NCBI GenBank assembly: GCA_028023455.1
Contig: JAQFVV010000321.1
Span: 248,001 to 312,000 of the forward strand
Origin: Epiperipatus broadwayi
Taxonomy: Eukaryota; Onychophora; Udeonychophora; Euonychophora; Peripatidae
Reading direction: 5' to 3'
DNA: 64,000 nucleotides
In this document: piece after piece, positions 13,701 to 28,700 of the stretch
Position numbering within the stretch: the first letter of the stretch is position 1
Layout: each line of letters opens with the position of its first letter
Notes under the pieces: model-generated
The model's database searches: none
Told to the model about the DNA's origin: nothing
What the model saw: only the letters and a program-made list of their open reading frames with translations
Program-made: the position numbers and the translations under genes

Positions 13701-16700
13701 AACAGGAAAGAATCTAACTATTTAAAAGACTATATTAGATTTCAGAATCTTTAATTTCTGAAGGTGAGGAGGTTGTACTATGTTTAGAAATAAAGAATAT
13801 TGTAAGCAACCTAATTAATAATTATGTTAATTAAATAATATAAATGAAAAGTTATATATATTTTTATTAGTTAATTAAAACATTTCAGATAAATTTGTAC
13901 TTAGATATTTTTATTAATAAAAAATATTTGTTTCAATAGAAAAGAACTAAATATTTAGAGATCAAGTAAGCTGATTAAAATTAAAAGTATTGTTCCTGTT
14001 TCAGAAATAGAAATATCATTATAAGTAATTAGATTGATAATCTGAATTTAGAAATTTCCAATGGTGTGCAAAGGTAATTGAAAGATTATAGTATTACTAC
14101 CTGAGAATGATCTGGAACAAGACAAAAGCACAACTTACGAAGAAAATATATATGCACACACACTTACATAATAGAAATTGTATCCTATTGTAAGCTTAAG
14201 ATAATAGCAAGACTGAAGTTCAAGTATAAAAGAGGAAAATGGAGTAATCAATAAATTTTCACTTCTGAAGGTTCCAAAATGGACCTAGAGTCCTTTACAG
14301 ACCACATTGGCCTTATTATTATTTAGTAAATTTCTATGGCCACATATGTGTTATTTTTCATATTATTTATATTATTATCTAGCTAGATAAATAGTTATTA
14401 GTTAGTTAAATTGCTTGTAATATTTAATTCTGTTTAATCTATTCACCTTTACCATGACTGCAGTACTTATGATGTCAGTATACAGTAATTTCTATAATTG
14501 ATTATGGTTTATTAATTATTAATACCATATTTTCTTCTGGCTGGTATATTAATTTCATCTGAATTTTCATTGATGTTGCAAGAATAAACTTATAAACATC
14601 AAAAGCTTAAAGAATAGGTAAACCATTCTTTTCTTGATCTTTGCTAAATATACAGTGTTATTTATTCCAAGCTGAGGAAGATTGGGTTCATTCTCTTAGC
14701 AAACATTTTATCATAAGAATCATTTTTCAATAAATACACAAATAATTATTAATCTTTTTTATTAGGCAAAGATCAAGAATATTTCAATATTCTTTTTTAT
14801 ATAGAATCTCTTCATCTAATTTTATTTCATCTCCTTCTACTTCTTTGCTATGATCTTATTTATAAATAATGGCTCAAAAACATTAACATAAAGCTGCATA
14901 CCTTGGGGGGGGGGGGAGAATATGCCAAAGATTTATAATTTTATTTTGGACTAATGAGAATTTTTTCACCTAGTCCAAATGCCATATGTGTTGTGTTTTG
15001 TAAAAATATATATCTTGAAATTTGATAATAAGTCTTTTTGTGCTCCAGAAAAAGTAAGGAAAATATATTAGAGGAATTTTTTTTTTTTTGATCACTAATG
15101 GATAAGAGTAAAATTAATGAATATTTGGGTAAAGGAATTTAAGAAATACAAGCATTGTATAATTAAATCAGATAGAAAGTAAAAAGATTTAATTAGTGAT
15201 TAAATTTAAGTAGAATTTAACAATGGAAAATATTTACATAAATTGTGATAAGAAAATTGTGTTTGGTAAATGCCAAAAAATATTTGTTAATTACAAAGAT
15301 TTCTTGATACAATAGAAGTGGAACTGACTAATTAAAAACACAAAGAGGAAAACAAGACTGATTACAATCAAGGATGAATCTTGGATTGTTGGAGGCCAGA
15401 CTGCGGGGAAAAATAGTGTGTACAGCAAAGTGCATAGTACCGATTCCAGTGGATTTACTGGGAGATTAAGAAGCTTAAGTAATGGGACAGCACTCTATTA
15501 TGTAGCCAACATGATCATGAGTAGCAGCTGAATGAAGCCAAAGAACTCCGTTAGTTTGAGGAGTTGAGCCAAACTGTTTAGGAATCTGAGGCCAAAAGAA
15601 ACCATCCAGAAAGCGACAAGCTGTACATGCATCATGGGAATTGAGCCCTATGTGTGAACTATATATATTGTGTTGGAGTATATCAATAATTTTTCGCTAT
15701 TAATAAATTTCATCATTATTTCAGTCCATATCTAAATTTCATTTATTGATTTTTTTGTTGGTACTCTGAGTGCGTGCATTCAAATACACAACAAGTTAGC
15801 ACAGTAGGGCACATTTTATAAATTTATTATATAGTACATAATATTTATCAAGCACACTTAATCTAAACAATGACTTTTTAATAAATACAGAAATGAAATT
15901 ATTGCATTCATTTAATCAGTATACTTTTCCCCCATTATCTGTTATTACATATTTGAAATGTAAAACTGAATCATTAATTTAAAAAATATATACAAATATA
16001 GTATAGTTTTGCTGTCTTTTGTTTTTCTCCACATTTTTATTTTTGATTGGATGACATTTTTTGCATAGCTTCCTGCTTGGAGACCTCAACTTTTTCAAGG
16101 CAAGCCATCTTTTCAAATTCTTATCACAGAATATATTAGATGTTTTCAGGCAAGTATTTCTTTTTTAATTTTTAAGATATATTATATGATTTATTTGTAA
16201 ATAAATATTTTTTTAAATAAGACTCTGAGATACTATATGGATTTTTATTAAGTTTTGGTGAAAATGATCAACTGTTTATTGCTTGATCTTGATGCTTTTT
16301 ATCAAGAGATTTTTCAAATAATAGTTTGCATTGATCAATCAATTACTGAATTCATTCATAGTTATATTTTTTACAAATAAATTTTCTCATCTTCATGCAC
16401 ATACTTTTTTTTTTTTTTTCGAGTGTCATAGCATCGGCTGGGACGCGAACCCGCAACTGCTTGTAAGGCAGTCGCGCTGACCTCTCAACCACCAATGCAA
16501 GACTTTATGCACATACTTGGCTCCTTTCTAAGATATTCTGTAAAATATTTTTGTAATTCATATAAGTAATTGTGATCAAAATCTTGAAACACGTAATGCT
16601 GAACAAAGTTTTTACTTGTCATATATATGCATACACACACGTATATATATATATATATAATAGATTACATCTCTGTCATTATAATAAATAATTTTAAAAC

Positions 16701-19700
16701 TGTAACTGAGATTAAAAAATAAAATTTATTTAAATAAACCATAATGAAGCTAACACATTGGAAGCATACTTGGTTTTTTAATTAAATTTTATTTTTATTC
16801 TCTATTACAGTGCTTTAATATATATATATAAATAAATTGATGACTAATTTGATTTTGTAATAATTTTGATAATTTAGTATCTAAATATGTCATTCTTTTA
16901 ATTCAAATTTTATTTTATAGTTTTTTAAATCTCATTTTATTATTAAAAAATGTGGTTCTAATTTTCTGGCAAATCTAATATTTTTTTAATATAATTGTTA
17001 ATTGTGAACTGGAACTCTAAAAAGCTTTTATAATCTTTTTTGAATCACTTTTTTTTTAAAAATTTAAAATATAATTTGGATTAAAGAATCTTGGCACACC
17101 TTTGATCAGTTTCTCTAGGAATGAAATGTTGAGCATAAAAGTTTGACTATTTGTTTTTCTTAATGTTTACTTATGGTAGAATGAAGCTTATCATATTTTC
17201 AATAGTAAATATAATTGCATTATAATGTAGTGATAATATATGCATCTCTTTTATGGAGAAGAATACTTAAATTTATTGTAGATATTGTCAAGAATCAGTA
17301 TAAGTAGAAATTTAAATAATTTGTATATTTATATCAAAAGTAAATGTTAAGATATTAAATTCAAGACAATTAAATATTTGCTTCATAATAATTAAATGGA
17401 GGATCAAATGATACAAATTTATATTTAAAAAAAAAATTAGATAGATAACAATGAATCTCTCTAGCTATTAATATTTTGCCTAGAATTTATTTGCAAGATT
17501 AAAATAATATAGAACTGCTACTCAAAAGTATACGAAATCAAAGCAAGGATCAAACAATACCATTAAGGTTTAAAAAGTTATAGTTACATAAAGAAAATTA
17601 TATATTTCAAATATTCAGTACATGTAACAAACATTGTCAGTGTTTGCGTAAAACCTAAAAAATTCTTATTTAAAACAAACAGCTAATTTTTTAAAAAAAA
17701 TTAGTCTGACAAAATTTAATTAATTGCTAAACAGTTGTTTATTATTTGAAAAAGATCAGTAGTTTTGTCACGAAGTCAACTTTGATCTGATATTAATATT
17801 TAACATAAAATAATCAATTATAGTCAAGCGTTGGTGGCCTAGCAGTTGCCTTCCAAGCAACTGGCTCAGGTTCGCATCCCGGTCAGTGCTTTGACATATG
17901 AAAAAAAAAATCAATTATATATTATAATATATATGGAAGTTATTATTAATTAGAGCATTTAAGTGCTCTCTATCAAGTCATGGTGAAAACAATTATTAAA
18001 TATTATATAATGTCCAAATTAGAATTTGACTATTATGAGTAATATCTAATATAATTTTAACAACAAAGATTTTTTAGAAGGCATTTAAATGTACTTATAT
18101 ATTATAATAATAAACTGTCACTTGTAAAAAAATATGGTCATTCTAACTCAAAAAAAAGGAAAGAAAAGGAGAGGGGGAGGGGATACTCTAAGAAAGGGTT
18201 TTGCGATGTCTGTGTTGTCTTTTAATTTCTTAGTAAAAAACTTTTCTTTTTGAAATATTTTAACACTATGTCCAATTTTGTAACTTTCTAATATTTTCTA
18301 TCCTCTGCCAGATTTTCCCAATGAAAACAATTGTCATTGCACTTCATTAGAATGTCTGAGATAATCCTTATAATGTAGATAGAGTCTACCTCTCCCACCC
18401 AAACTATTGCGAAGTTCAACATAGATCACTTTTTAGGCAGTCTTGCATTGTTCATTTGTTTTAGATGTGCAATCCAATGGTGACCTCTATAGTATCATAT
18501 TCAGCAAATTGAAGAACATATTGATTTGTTTTATGATCTTGTAATTTTATTTTATAAAGCATTTTTAAATTAAACGTTTCTAATGCTTTATATTGAACAA
18601 TAGGTTGGCCAAATTTCACTTTCGTACAATAAATTAAGTAAAATAATAATTCTATATATAGATAAATTACTTGCAGTAGTTATTTTTCTGTGATAAAGTA
18701 TTCTAACTTTTAATTTGTTAAAAGCAGCAATAGCACCCTGCAGTCAATGTTGTATCCCATTTCTACATATGAAACTATTAAGATATCTAAACCAATTTAC
18801 AACTTCAAGTTCATTATTGTGTAAGCTAAAAGTTGCTGAGGATATTTCTCTTGCCACTGGCTGGTAATAAATATTTGAGGTTTTTTTTTAATGTTAATTT
18901 GTAAACTAAAGTCTGCATTCTGTAAAAAGACTATTGAACTGGAAAAAAATAGCACAATCGTAAGTATGCTGTAAATCCTGAATACAAGAAGTTCTTGTTT
19001 TCAATTTTAATCAATTCAAATTAAAAATTTCACTATCAAATCTGTATCATATCTTGATTCCTGCTTGCTTAAGGTTCCTATAAACAATTTCAAAGATCAC
19101 TGTCATAAAAATTGAAAACACTATTGGAGCAAGTGCACATCCTTGTTTAATACCAGTTTTATTTCAAATGCCTCAGATTTTTCACTAGTAGTAATAACAC
19201 TTTTTCTTATTCCATCATATAGAAGTTGTATAATATGAATAAGTTCTGGTGGACAACAACTAATTTCGAACAATGCCATAGAATTGATTCTATTAACTGA
19301 ATCAAATGCCTTAAACAAATCAATAAAAGGAAATATATATGACTACTTTGCCCCTGATATTTTTTTTTTTTTTTTGCATTTCCTTGATAACAAAAACATT
19401 ACCTATAATGCTACCTACTTTTTTAATACTACATTGAGTTTCTATAACTGGAAACAACTTCTTCATCAAAATTCTTAAAATACCTTTGTTGTAGGGAATA
19501 GTAATGATATTCCATGGTAATTACTGCAATTGCCTATTCTTTTTGTTTTTAAATATTGGAACAATAAAAGCATGCTTAAGATCAATAATCCTAGTGTCCA
19601 TTTTATTGATGCTTGTGTTCCAATCTTAGATTTAGAGAATTCATAGAAGGAAAGCTTTTATTTATTGTTGGATAGCATTATTACAGCAATATCATTAAAA

Positions 19701-22700
19701 GTATGAATTTTTCTTCTTGGAGACTTCAATGCACATATTGGTACAAATATTAGACTTGGGTCAAAATTTACTGGAAATAATGGTATAGTAGCTACAAATT
19801 CAAACAGTTTGTTATTATTGGATTTATGAACAACACATGGATTGACTATCACTAATACTTTGTTTAGGCAGAAAAATTGCTATAAATGCCAACATTTACA
19901 AGCTGATTGTTGGACATATCATAGATTAGTATGCTCCAAGATTAAAATGTTAGTTACATTAAAAAATAATCTATTAATAAAGTTTCAATATTTTGAACAT
20001 TGGTAAGTAAATGTATATTCATTTTAGTTTGTTAATTATAGCCGAGCGCGCTTTTGGCCAGTAAATCCAGAATCTCGGCATTCATGGTGTAACGATATAT
20101 AAATATGTCGTTACATTAATTTAAAATAAAAACTTAAAAGTTCGCAAATAAAAGTAAAAAACTAAACGCTAAAATTAAAACATTGTTAAACGTGTATACA
20201 TTCGCACAGATGTTAAACTTTAAAAATATTTTTTTTTCATAAACAAAAAAAAAAAGTATTTGAATGTATTTTTTTTAAATAAAAAAATACAAGATTGAAA
20301 TATAAAAATATTTTAATAAAAAAAATAACGTAAGTTAAAATAAAAACAGGTATTAATTAATTCCTGTAATCTATAAAAGGAAATGATTGTTTATTAATTA
20401 TCTAAAAGCTGTTTAATTAAAAAGTCAGATGGAAAGTTAGATAAGAGAAGAAAGAGATTTTAGCTTGACAAATGGAAGCACTAAGCCTTGGCCCGGACCA
20501 TAACGAAAAAACAGATTAGTGACGTTTTGTTCAGTGAATCCTTGTGGATGATATAAAAAGAAAAAAATATTGAGTTGAAGGAGCTTTTTTCAACTTGGTT
20601 GGGGAGACGAGCGATAAAGACGCACTTTATCGTTCTCTCCCACTTATCTCTGAAATGAAATGACTGATACCATGAACCAGCAAATGCCACCTCCTGAACA
20701 TTAGATCGATCTTTCAATTAAAGACTCCGTGGACATTGACACCAGGAACCGGGAGTTCTGCTACCGTAAGCTATAGGAAAGGAACAATTCTTAAAATCAA
20801 TCAAGAACTTTCGTCAAGTTGAACAAATTAATAAACAAGCCGACTTATTTAAAATGGACTCTTATCTGACTTTTTGTAAGTTTTAAATCAAATTAATAAT
20901 GGTTAATTTTATATCTTTCCCGATTGTTAAAAGAATCATTTCCCTTTTAATATTTTTTATGTGTAGTAATATTTTATTGTAGAAATTATTAAATGCATTA
21001 CATTTAAGTTGTCTATAGACGCTTGCATGGATTCGTTTGCGGTTAATTAGATTTTGGTTTTCATATTTGATCAAAATATATAGACATTCGATAAATAATG
21101 ATACCTTACGGTGAGTATCTAAAATGTATTTATTCGGATGTCTTTTAAGTTATTGGTGACAACGCAAGTATCTTATGGTGAATACTATTGGGTTACTTAT
21201 AAGTTTCCCTCTGCGATTGTCGGTATCAATAATTTTGTATTTTGATCGTTTATGTTTATTTTGAAATGTTTTTGACCGTGGAATCTGTGTAATCGATCTA
21301 TACCCAACATTTTTAAATAAATCTGTGCGAACGTATATAAATGTTAAAATTAAGTCGGGCGCGAATGGCTATATAGTTTTGTAAAGTTGTATTAAGGGAG
21401 GGTAATCTTAGGTTATTCATTTCGTAGTTGAATTGGTTCAATGGATTGGATATATTTGTGTAATTAGTAAATGTAGTATGAGATCCGCTACGGGCAGGAT
21501 TATAGATATACGCCACACACCCTCTGTTTGCCTATGGATGGGTTTGTAAGTCGGCAGAAGACCGCAGTCCATTCCTATGGAGTTTTTAGTTTATTGATCT
21601 ACTTGCCCACAGATGTCACATTCCTGTTGGTGGAGAGTCAATGTCTTCTCTATTTCTACTTATTGTTCAGATGTACATTCCTGACAATATAGTATTTTGT
21701 GTTGTCGTATCATGCTACATTGAATACATGAATGTATCAGATGGATTGGCGCCAGTTGATTGCGAAATTTGTTGCCTAAGGTTAAATCAGGGAAGAATAT
21801 TTTCCTTTCAAATGCAGACCTATGTAGTCCATTCATACTCGACCCTCTAAATAAAATATTAAACATTATAGCAAGCTATTTTAAATGTAAAATTAAAAAT
21901 TAAGATAAAAATCTAAATGTTAAACTTATTCCTCGAATTTAGAATGATTTTATATGTGCGTAAATAAATATTTTTCTGTGTTAATTTCTGGCAGTGGCTT
22001 TTATTATTTTATTCTTTTATATTTAAGATATAAAATTTATAGATTTTTATCTCGGCGTCTCCGCTGAGCTAGTGACAATGGGCTAACGATCTAAATATGT
22101 AAATAAAGTGGAATCCTAACAGCGCGTATCTGCCTACTTTATAAATTTTTCTAGGCTCAAATGCCTAGATGGCGCCCTTTGGTAGTGCGGTGCGATGCGA
22201 TCTCCCACTTCGTTTGGATCGTTATAATTGGCGTCCCAAGTGTGGCCTTACCTCAGAGATTGACCCTGAGAAGGGGAATTGATGCTGAAATTTCCTATCT
22301 TGAATAAACACGAGTGCCCTGAGAATGTTAAAAATAAATGAAGCCCGTAATATTTTTTCTGAAATCAGAATATATTGTTTGTATTATATAAAGTTATGAA
22401 TTTTGTGTAAAAAGTGCTGCCAGTAAGAAAAAATTGCGCATATGTAAAGAGAAATACGAGGAATAAAAAGTAATAAATAAAACGTAATAATAATTATAAA
22501 TCATAATTTTTTTTTTTAAAAAAAAAAGTCTTGTTAAATTAAAATCTAATCGTTCAACTTGCCTAAGTAATAGTTAAAGGTAGAAGAAATGAAACTTGGA
22601 AGGGAGGGGGCAGAAATTTAGCTGGTAGTAAGGAATCATCAGTCAACTTTTTTTTTTATCATTATATTTGTAATTACTGTTTTGTCTTTTAAAAAAAAAA

Positions 22701-25700
22701 AAGTTTTGTCCTTTTGAAATTTCATATATAACAAATTTGTATAACGTAATTACTAACACTAAGTAAAGTCTTTTTTTTTTTTTTTTTAATGTTTTTTGTT
22801 TTTTGAGGAAGTTTACTGATATGTAACGATATATAAATATGTCGTTACATTAATTTAAAATAAAAACTTAAAAGTTCGCAAATAAAAGTAAAAAACTAAA
22901 CGCTAAAATTAAAACATTGTTAAACGTGTATACATTCGCACAGATGTTAAACTTTAAAAATATTTTTTTTTTCATAAACAAAAAAAAAAAAGTATTTGAA
23001 TGTATTTTTTTAAATAAAAAAATACAAGATTGAAATATAAAAATATTTTAATAAAAAAAATAACGTAAGTTAAAATAAAAACAGGTATTAATTAATTCCT
23101 GTAATCTATAAAAGGAAATGATTGTTTATTAATTATCTAAAAGCTGTTTAATTAAAAAGTCAGATGGAAAGTTAGATAAGAGAAGAAAGAGATTTTAGCT
23201 TGACAAATGGAAGCACTAAGCCTTGGCCCGGACCATAACGAAAAAACAGATTAGTGACGTTTTGTTCAGTGAATCCTTGTGGATGATATAAAAAGAAAAA
23301 AATATTGAGTTGAAGAGCTTTTTTCAACTTGGTTGGGGAGACGAGCGATAAAGACGCACTTTATCGTTCTCTCCCACTTATCTCTGAAATGAAATGACTG
23401 ATACCATGAACCAGCAAATGCCACCTCCTGAACATTAGATCGATCTTTCAATTAAAGACTCCGTGGACATTGACACCAGGAACCGGGAGTTCTGCTACCG
23501 TAAGCTATAGGAAAGGAACAATTCTTAAAATCAATCAAGAACTTTCGTCAAGTTGAACAAATTAATAAACAAGCCGACTTATTTAAAATGGACTCTTATC
23601 TGACTTTTTGTAAGTTTTAAATCAAATTAATAATGGTTAATTTTATATCTTTCCCGATTGTTAAAAGAATCATTTCCCTTTTAATATTTTTTATGTGTAG
23701 TAATATTTTATTGTAGAAATTATTAAATGCATTACATTTAAGTTGTCTATAGACGCTTGCATGGATTCGTTTGCGGTTAATTAGATTTTGGTTTTCATAT
23801 TTGATCAAAATATATAGACATTCGATAAATAATGATACCTTACGGTGAGTATCTAAAATGTATTTATTCGGATGTCTTTTAAGTTATTGGTGACAACGCA
23901 AGTATCTTATGGTGAATACTATTGGGTTACTTATAAGTTTCCCTCTGCGATTGTCGGTATCAATAATTTTGTATTTTGATCGTTTATGTTTATTTTGAAA
24001 TGTTTTTGACCGTGGAATCTGTGTAATCGATCTATACCTAACATTTTTAAATAAATCTGTGCGAACGTATATAAATGTTAAAATTAAGTCGGGCGCGAAT
24101 GGCTATATAGTTTTGTAAAGTTGTATTAAGGGAGGGTAATCTTAGGTTATTCATTTCGTAGTTGAATTGGTTCAATGGATTGGATATATTTGTGTAATTA
24201 GTAAATGTAGTATGAGATCCGCTACGGGCAGGATTATAGATATACGCCACACACCCTCTGTTTGCCTATGGATGGGTTTGTAAGTCGGCAGAAGACCGCA
24301 GTCCATTCCTATGGAGTTTTTAGTTTATTGATCTACTTGCCCACAGATGTCACATTCCTGTTGGTGGAGAGTCAATGTCTTCTCTATTTCTACTTATTGT
24401 TCAGATGTACATTCCTGACAATATAGTATTTTGTGTTGTCGTATCATGCTACATTGAATACATGAATGTATCAGATGGATTGGCGCCAGTTGATTGCGAA
24501 ATTTGTTGCCTAAGGTTAAATCAGGGAAGAATATTTTCCTTTCAAATGCAGACCTATGTAGTCCATTCATACTCGACCCTCTAAATAAAATATTAAACAT
24601 TATAGCAAGCTATTTTAAATGTAAAATTAAAAATTAAGATAAAAATCTAAATGTTAAACTTATTCCTCGAATTTAGAATGATTTTATATGTGCGTAAATA
24701 AATATTTTTCTGTGTTAATTTCTGGCAGTGGCTTTTATTATTTTATTCTTTTATATTTAAGATATAAAATTTATAGATTTTTATCTCGGCGTCTCCGCTG
24801 AGCTAGTGACAATGGGCTAACGATCTAAATATGTAAATAAAGGGGAATCCTAACAGCGCGTATCTGCCTACTTTATAAATTTTTCTAGGCTCAAATGCCT
24901 AGATGGCGCCCTTTGGTAGTGCGGTGCGGTGCGATCTACCACTTCGTTTGGATCGTTATAATGGGTATCTGGATATGTTACAATATTACATTTGAAACAT
25001 TGAAACTTTACTGATTACACTGGAATAAGAAAAAGAAAAATAATTCTGAATATTAAAAAATAGTTATTATTCCAATTGGTACTTTTTAAGAAAATTGATG
25101 TCCATCTATTTTTTAGAAGAATCTACTATACAGCTTAAATTTCAACAGTTATTAAACATTAGAATTGCTAATTTGGATCTTCAGGACCATCATAATACTG
25201 AAGCATGGAATCTCTTAAGAAATGGGTTATGGATATAAGTGAGTGTCTTAAGTTCATTGAAAATAACAATTATGGCTAGTTTTCAGGCAAAGATTTTATT
25301 ATAAATGAAATATATGACATTTTCTTTTTGGTAGAATAATAAATTAAATGTGGAACTGCAAAATAAATACAAAGATTTAAAGGCAGAAGTTAAATGATTG
25401 ACAAGAAGGTTTAAAATGATTACTGCAAAGAAGACACAGACATTCATTGATCATGGTTATTCTATGTCTTTTTTGATGCATTGGAAGCCACATCTGGACT
25501 TGAGAAACAGTATAGTCTTTTTAAATTCAGTATTGATATTTTCATATATGATGGCAATGATATTTGAACAGATGGAAAAATTATTTTGATCATCTTTTGA
25601 ATAATGATACAGGAATTGAGATAATATTTTTGCCAAGTTGATTAAGTTCATAATTTTTCTTTAAAAATGAGATGTCATCTGATATCAAAAAAGTTGGCAT

Positions 25701-28700
25701 ATAAAAGTTTGATAAAATTAGCCCACTATTAATAATCAATACTGTCTTGAAAGATAAAATTTTTTATTCTAGGATAGATAACAATGTTCAGTGATTTATT
25801 TTAAAGAATATAAACTATTATGAAAACTAAATGAAATATTTTTACTCTTTTGTTTTTCTATTAGTACAATTCAGAAGATCATGAAGACCTTTGGGATATT
25901 TTTGGCAGAATTACTTGCCATGCTGAATTAGAAGGTGCTTGTCCTATGGTTACTTTAGCTTTAACACACTCAGAACAAGTCATTGATTTACCTTTAAACA
26001 GTTTGCTGACACATCCATGTGTTCATACAACTGATGTAGAAGCTCTAGGTATAAATATTCATTTTATATAAAATAATTTTATATTTTTTTGATTACAAAA
26101 TAATATTTCAAAGTAAACTGAAGGTTATGATCAAAGTTAATCTTTAATAGAAATTTTTGAAAATAATGTACTTTTTTAAAAAATATGTCTTTATTTTTTT
26201 GTTTATAGCTATTCCCGCTACTTGTTTAATCGGTTCTCGTAAAATTCGTTTTACTCCTCCATTAGAAACATTCACATTATGTCATTATGTCATTGAAAAA
26301 CAGGAACATTTTGATTTTCCTTTAAAAGGATTTTACAAAGTTCGAGTAAGTTTATATTCATTGATTTAATGAATCTTTATGTTATATATTCATTATTTTA
26401 ATGCAATAATTATAAAAATTATTGACTCTATCATTTAATAAGTTATCTGATAGGATTTTACAAAGAGGAAGTAATATATTTTACTTATTTGGTGTTAATT
26501 CCCTCTCAGTATTTCAGTGCTAACCTGCTTATCACTTAATTGTAATGCTAATTAATTTTTTTAAAAAATAATTAATTAATTAAACCTTTAAAGCGTATGA
26601 TATAACTATTAAATTGAGATGTTAGAATATGTTTCATTTAAGGGGATATTAAACAATGTCAAACTACATTGACTATAGTACTTTATTGTCTAAGTTACTT
26701 TATTCATTTCAGACAGAGAAATTCATATTTATATACTTTTAATTCAGAAGCAGGAAGCTTAGGGATATTTATTTATTTATAATTACTTCATCTAAATATG
26801 TTAGCCATAATTTACTTCATCAGTTATTATAATTTTTATTGATTGTAAATCTCTTCCTATCATTTTGAAGTATAAACAGAAAATTAGTTAACAGTAATCT
26901 TTATATAATGTTAATAGTGAAAGAATTATAACATTGAAATAGTAATAATATAAATATATTTTATATGCCTTCTGTAGGCACTTAGTAATCAGTAAATGCT
27001 TTGATGACAATGTATTCACTGCTTATATGACTGCTTGATGATATATGTCACTACTGCATTGAATTTTTAACAGGAAGAGCAAAGGTGTTTAATCGAATAT
27101 ATATTGTTGTAATTAACAGATTATAACTTTAAAACATGATCAGACATCAAATGTAAAATTTGGTTCTCTTTTTGTTTTAAGAGAAAAATAAAAAATGTAC
27201 CACATTATTAACATTAATGCAAGATGTAATATATTTTTATATTTAGTTAACCCTTGGATAGAGTTCAACGCATTGTTGCGGACAAAGCACCACCTGTGGC
27301 ATTAGTACTCAACGCAGTATTGCGTTTTGAATTTCCTTTTACAACTGTTAGCAGATTTGTCCGAATATTTTCTTTTTTCGATTTTAGCACATGCGTATAT
27401 GATTCGGGTATTAGTTTGTAAAGTTTCACATAGATGGCAGTTATAATTAATAATTTATTCATTTTTCCATGGATGGTAATTTGTAGCCCCATATTCACTG
27501 ATCTTCCTACCTATATTAGAGAAAAGATATTCGTCTTTGCTAATCTGCAAAATAATTTTCAATTTTTTTTAATAATTTGCATTATTCTTTCAATTGGTAA
27601 GTTATAATTATTTATGATTTATTTTTCTTTTTTAAAAAATATTTCTATGAAAATAATGTAGATTTTGAAAATATACAACGTTGTTTTGTCTTGAAAATTT
27701 TCAACATCACGTTATGTTTGCTTATCTATAAATTTTTGAATATCTATTATATTTTTTTACAAAATATTTTAGGTTTTAGAAAGTATGTGAATCAAAACTT
27801 GATTTATATATATTTTTATAATAATGTATTTTTAATAATAAAATAAACAGCATTTGTTTTTCATATATTTTGAGTCACGTGATAGCATATACATATATTA
27901 ATTTTTTACTTCTCATTATATCCATCACGTTTTTTGGACAAAAAATATATAAATATGGTTTTCTTTCATATAAAATATAATTTACATTTTAGAATGTATA
28001 TGACCCCAAAATTTTGATTTATATATATTTATAATTCAATAAATAAAATTAGCATTTCTTTTTCATATATTTTGAGTTACGTGATAGCATATATGCATAT
28101 ATCTGTAATTGTATAAAGGTACAATTTGGGCCTCTTTTTTGAAAAAAAAAAAAACTATGGAAAGGTTAAAATGGTCTAAATAAATATTAATATTGTATTC
28201 TGATTTTGAAGTTAAAAACAAGCATGTTCAACTGATAATTGTAAAAATTTATATTATTTATTTTTAAAAATCTTTGTAGATTATACTTGTGATAAAATTT
28301 CAAAAAGTAGCTTTTAATTAAAAGTGATTTGAAAAGATTAAAAAGAAATAAAAAAACAGTTTTTAATTAAAAACATTTTTAAATTTAGTGTTTTTGTCAT
28401 CTCAGCTGATTATATAAAAAGAGTTGGTAAAAAGGATAGTTATGCTAGTAATTTTTTGTGAGAAGCAATTGGCAGAGTTGGTTGGTTTCCAGAGCTATAC
28501 AGATAGCTACCATGAATCAGGTATAGCTGAATTCAAGATGGTAGAGCCAGCATCAGTCTACTAGTTCACTATGTTGGAGTTTGGATATACTTTGAAGGAA
28601 GACCCAACTTTGTATCCAGCTATAGATGACATAGTATTAGCCAGCTGTCCTGACTTCTAAGTGGTACCAAGTAAATGGCAACAGTTAACTGATTAGATCT

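Larger units (their letters stand above)
20084..24964 (+). mobile_element. Non-autonomous LTR retrotransposon, complete
   Basis: Two direct repeats of 2139 bp (20088-22226 and 22822-24960, constant offset 2734) flank a 595-bp interior and are bounded by a 4-bp target duplication ATGG. The LTRs start TGTAACGAT and end ATCGTTATA, an almost perfect terminal inverted repeat, but with a TA in place of the usual CA. The two LTRs differ at only about ten sites by eye, so the insertion is young. The interior codes for nothing recognisable. The element therefore resembles a large-LTR, tiny-interior parasite of an autonomous Ty3/gypsy relative. It lies sense in AP5M1 intron 2. Confidence 0.92.
19978..25020. 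mobile_element. Possible small TIR element hosting the LTR insertion
   Basis: Once the LTR element is removed, about 170 bp remain between the two LINE pieces. The ends look like inverted repeats: AAAGTTTCAATATTTTGAAC on the left and, on the right, the complement of AAAGTTTCAATGTTTCAAAT. This would be a MITE-like insertion in the LINE that later received the LTR element. The case rests on one short match. Confidence 0.3.

Noticed and set aside
17823-17908. Functional tRNA-Gly gene
   Set aside because: Target duplications, poly-A and mismatched stems show a SINE; related copies are at 16.4 and 57.6 kb.
20481-24600. Paired antisense open frames in the two LTRs, apparently conserved
   Set aside because: Their identity only reflects that the LTRs were copied from one template at insertion. 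No family is recognised and the frames are short.
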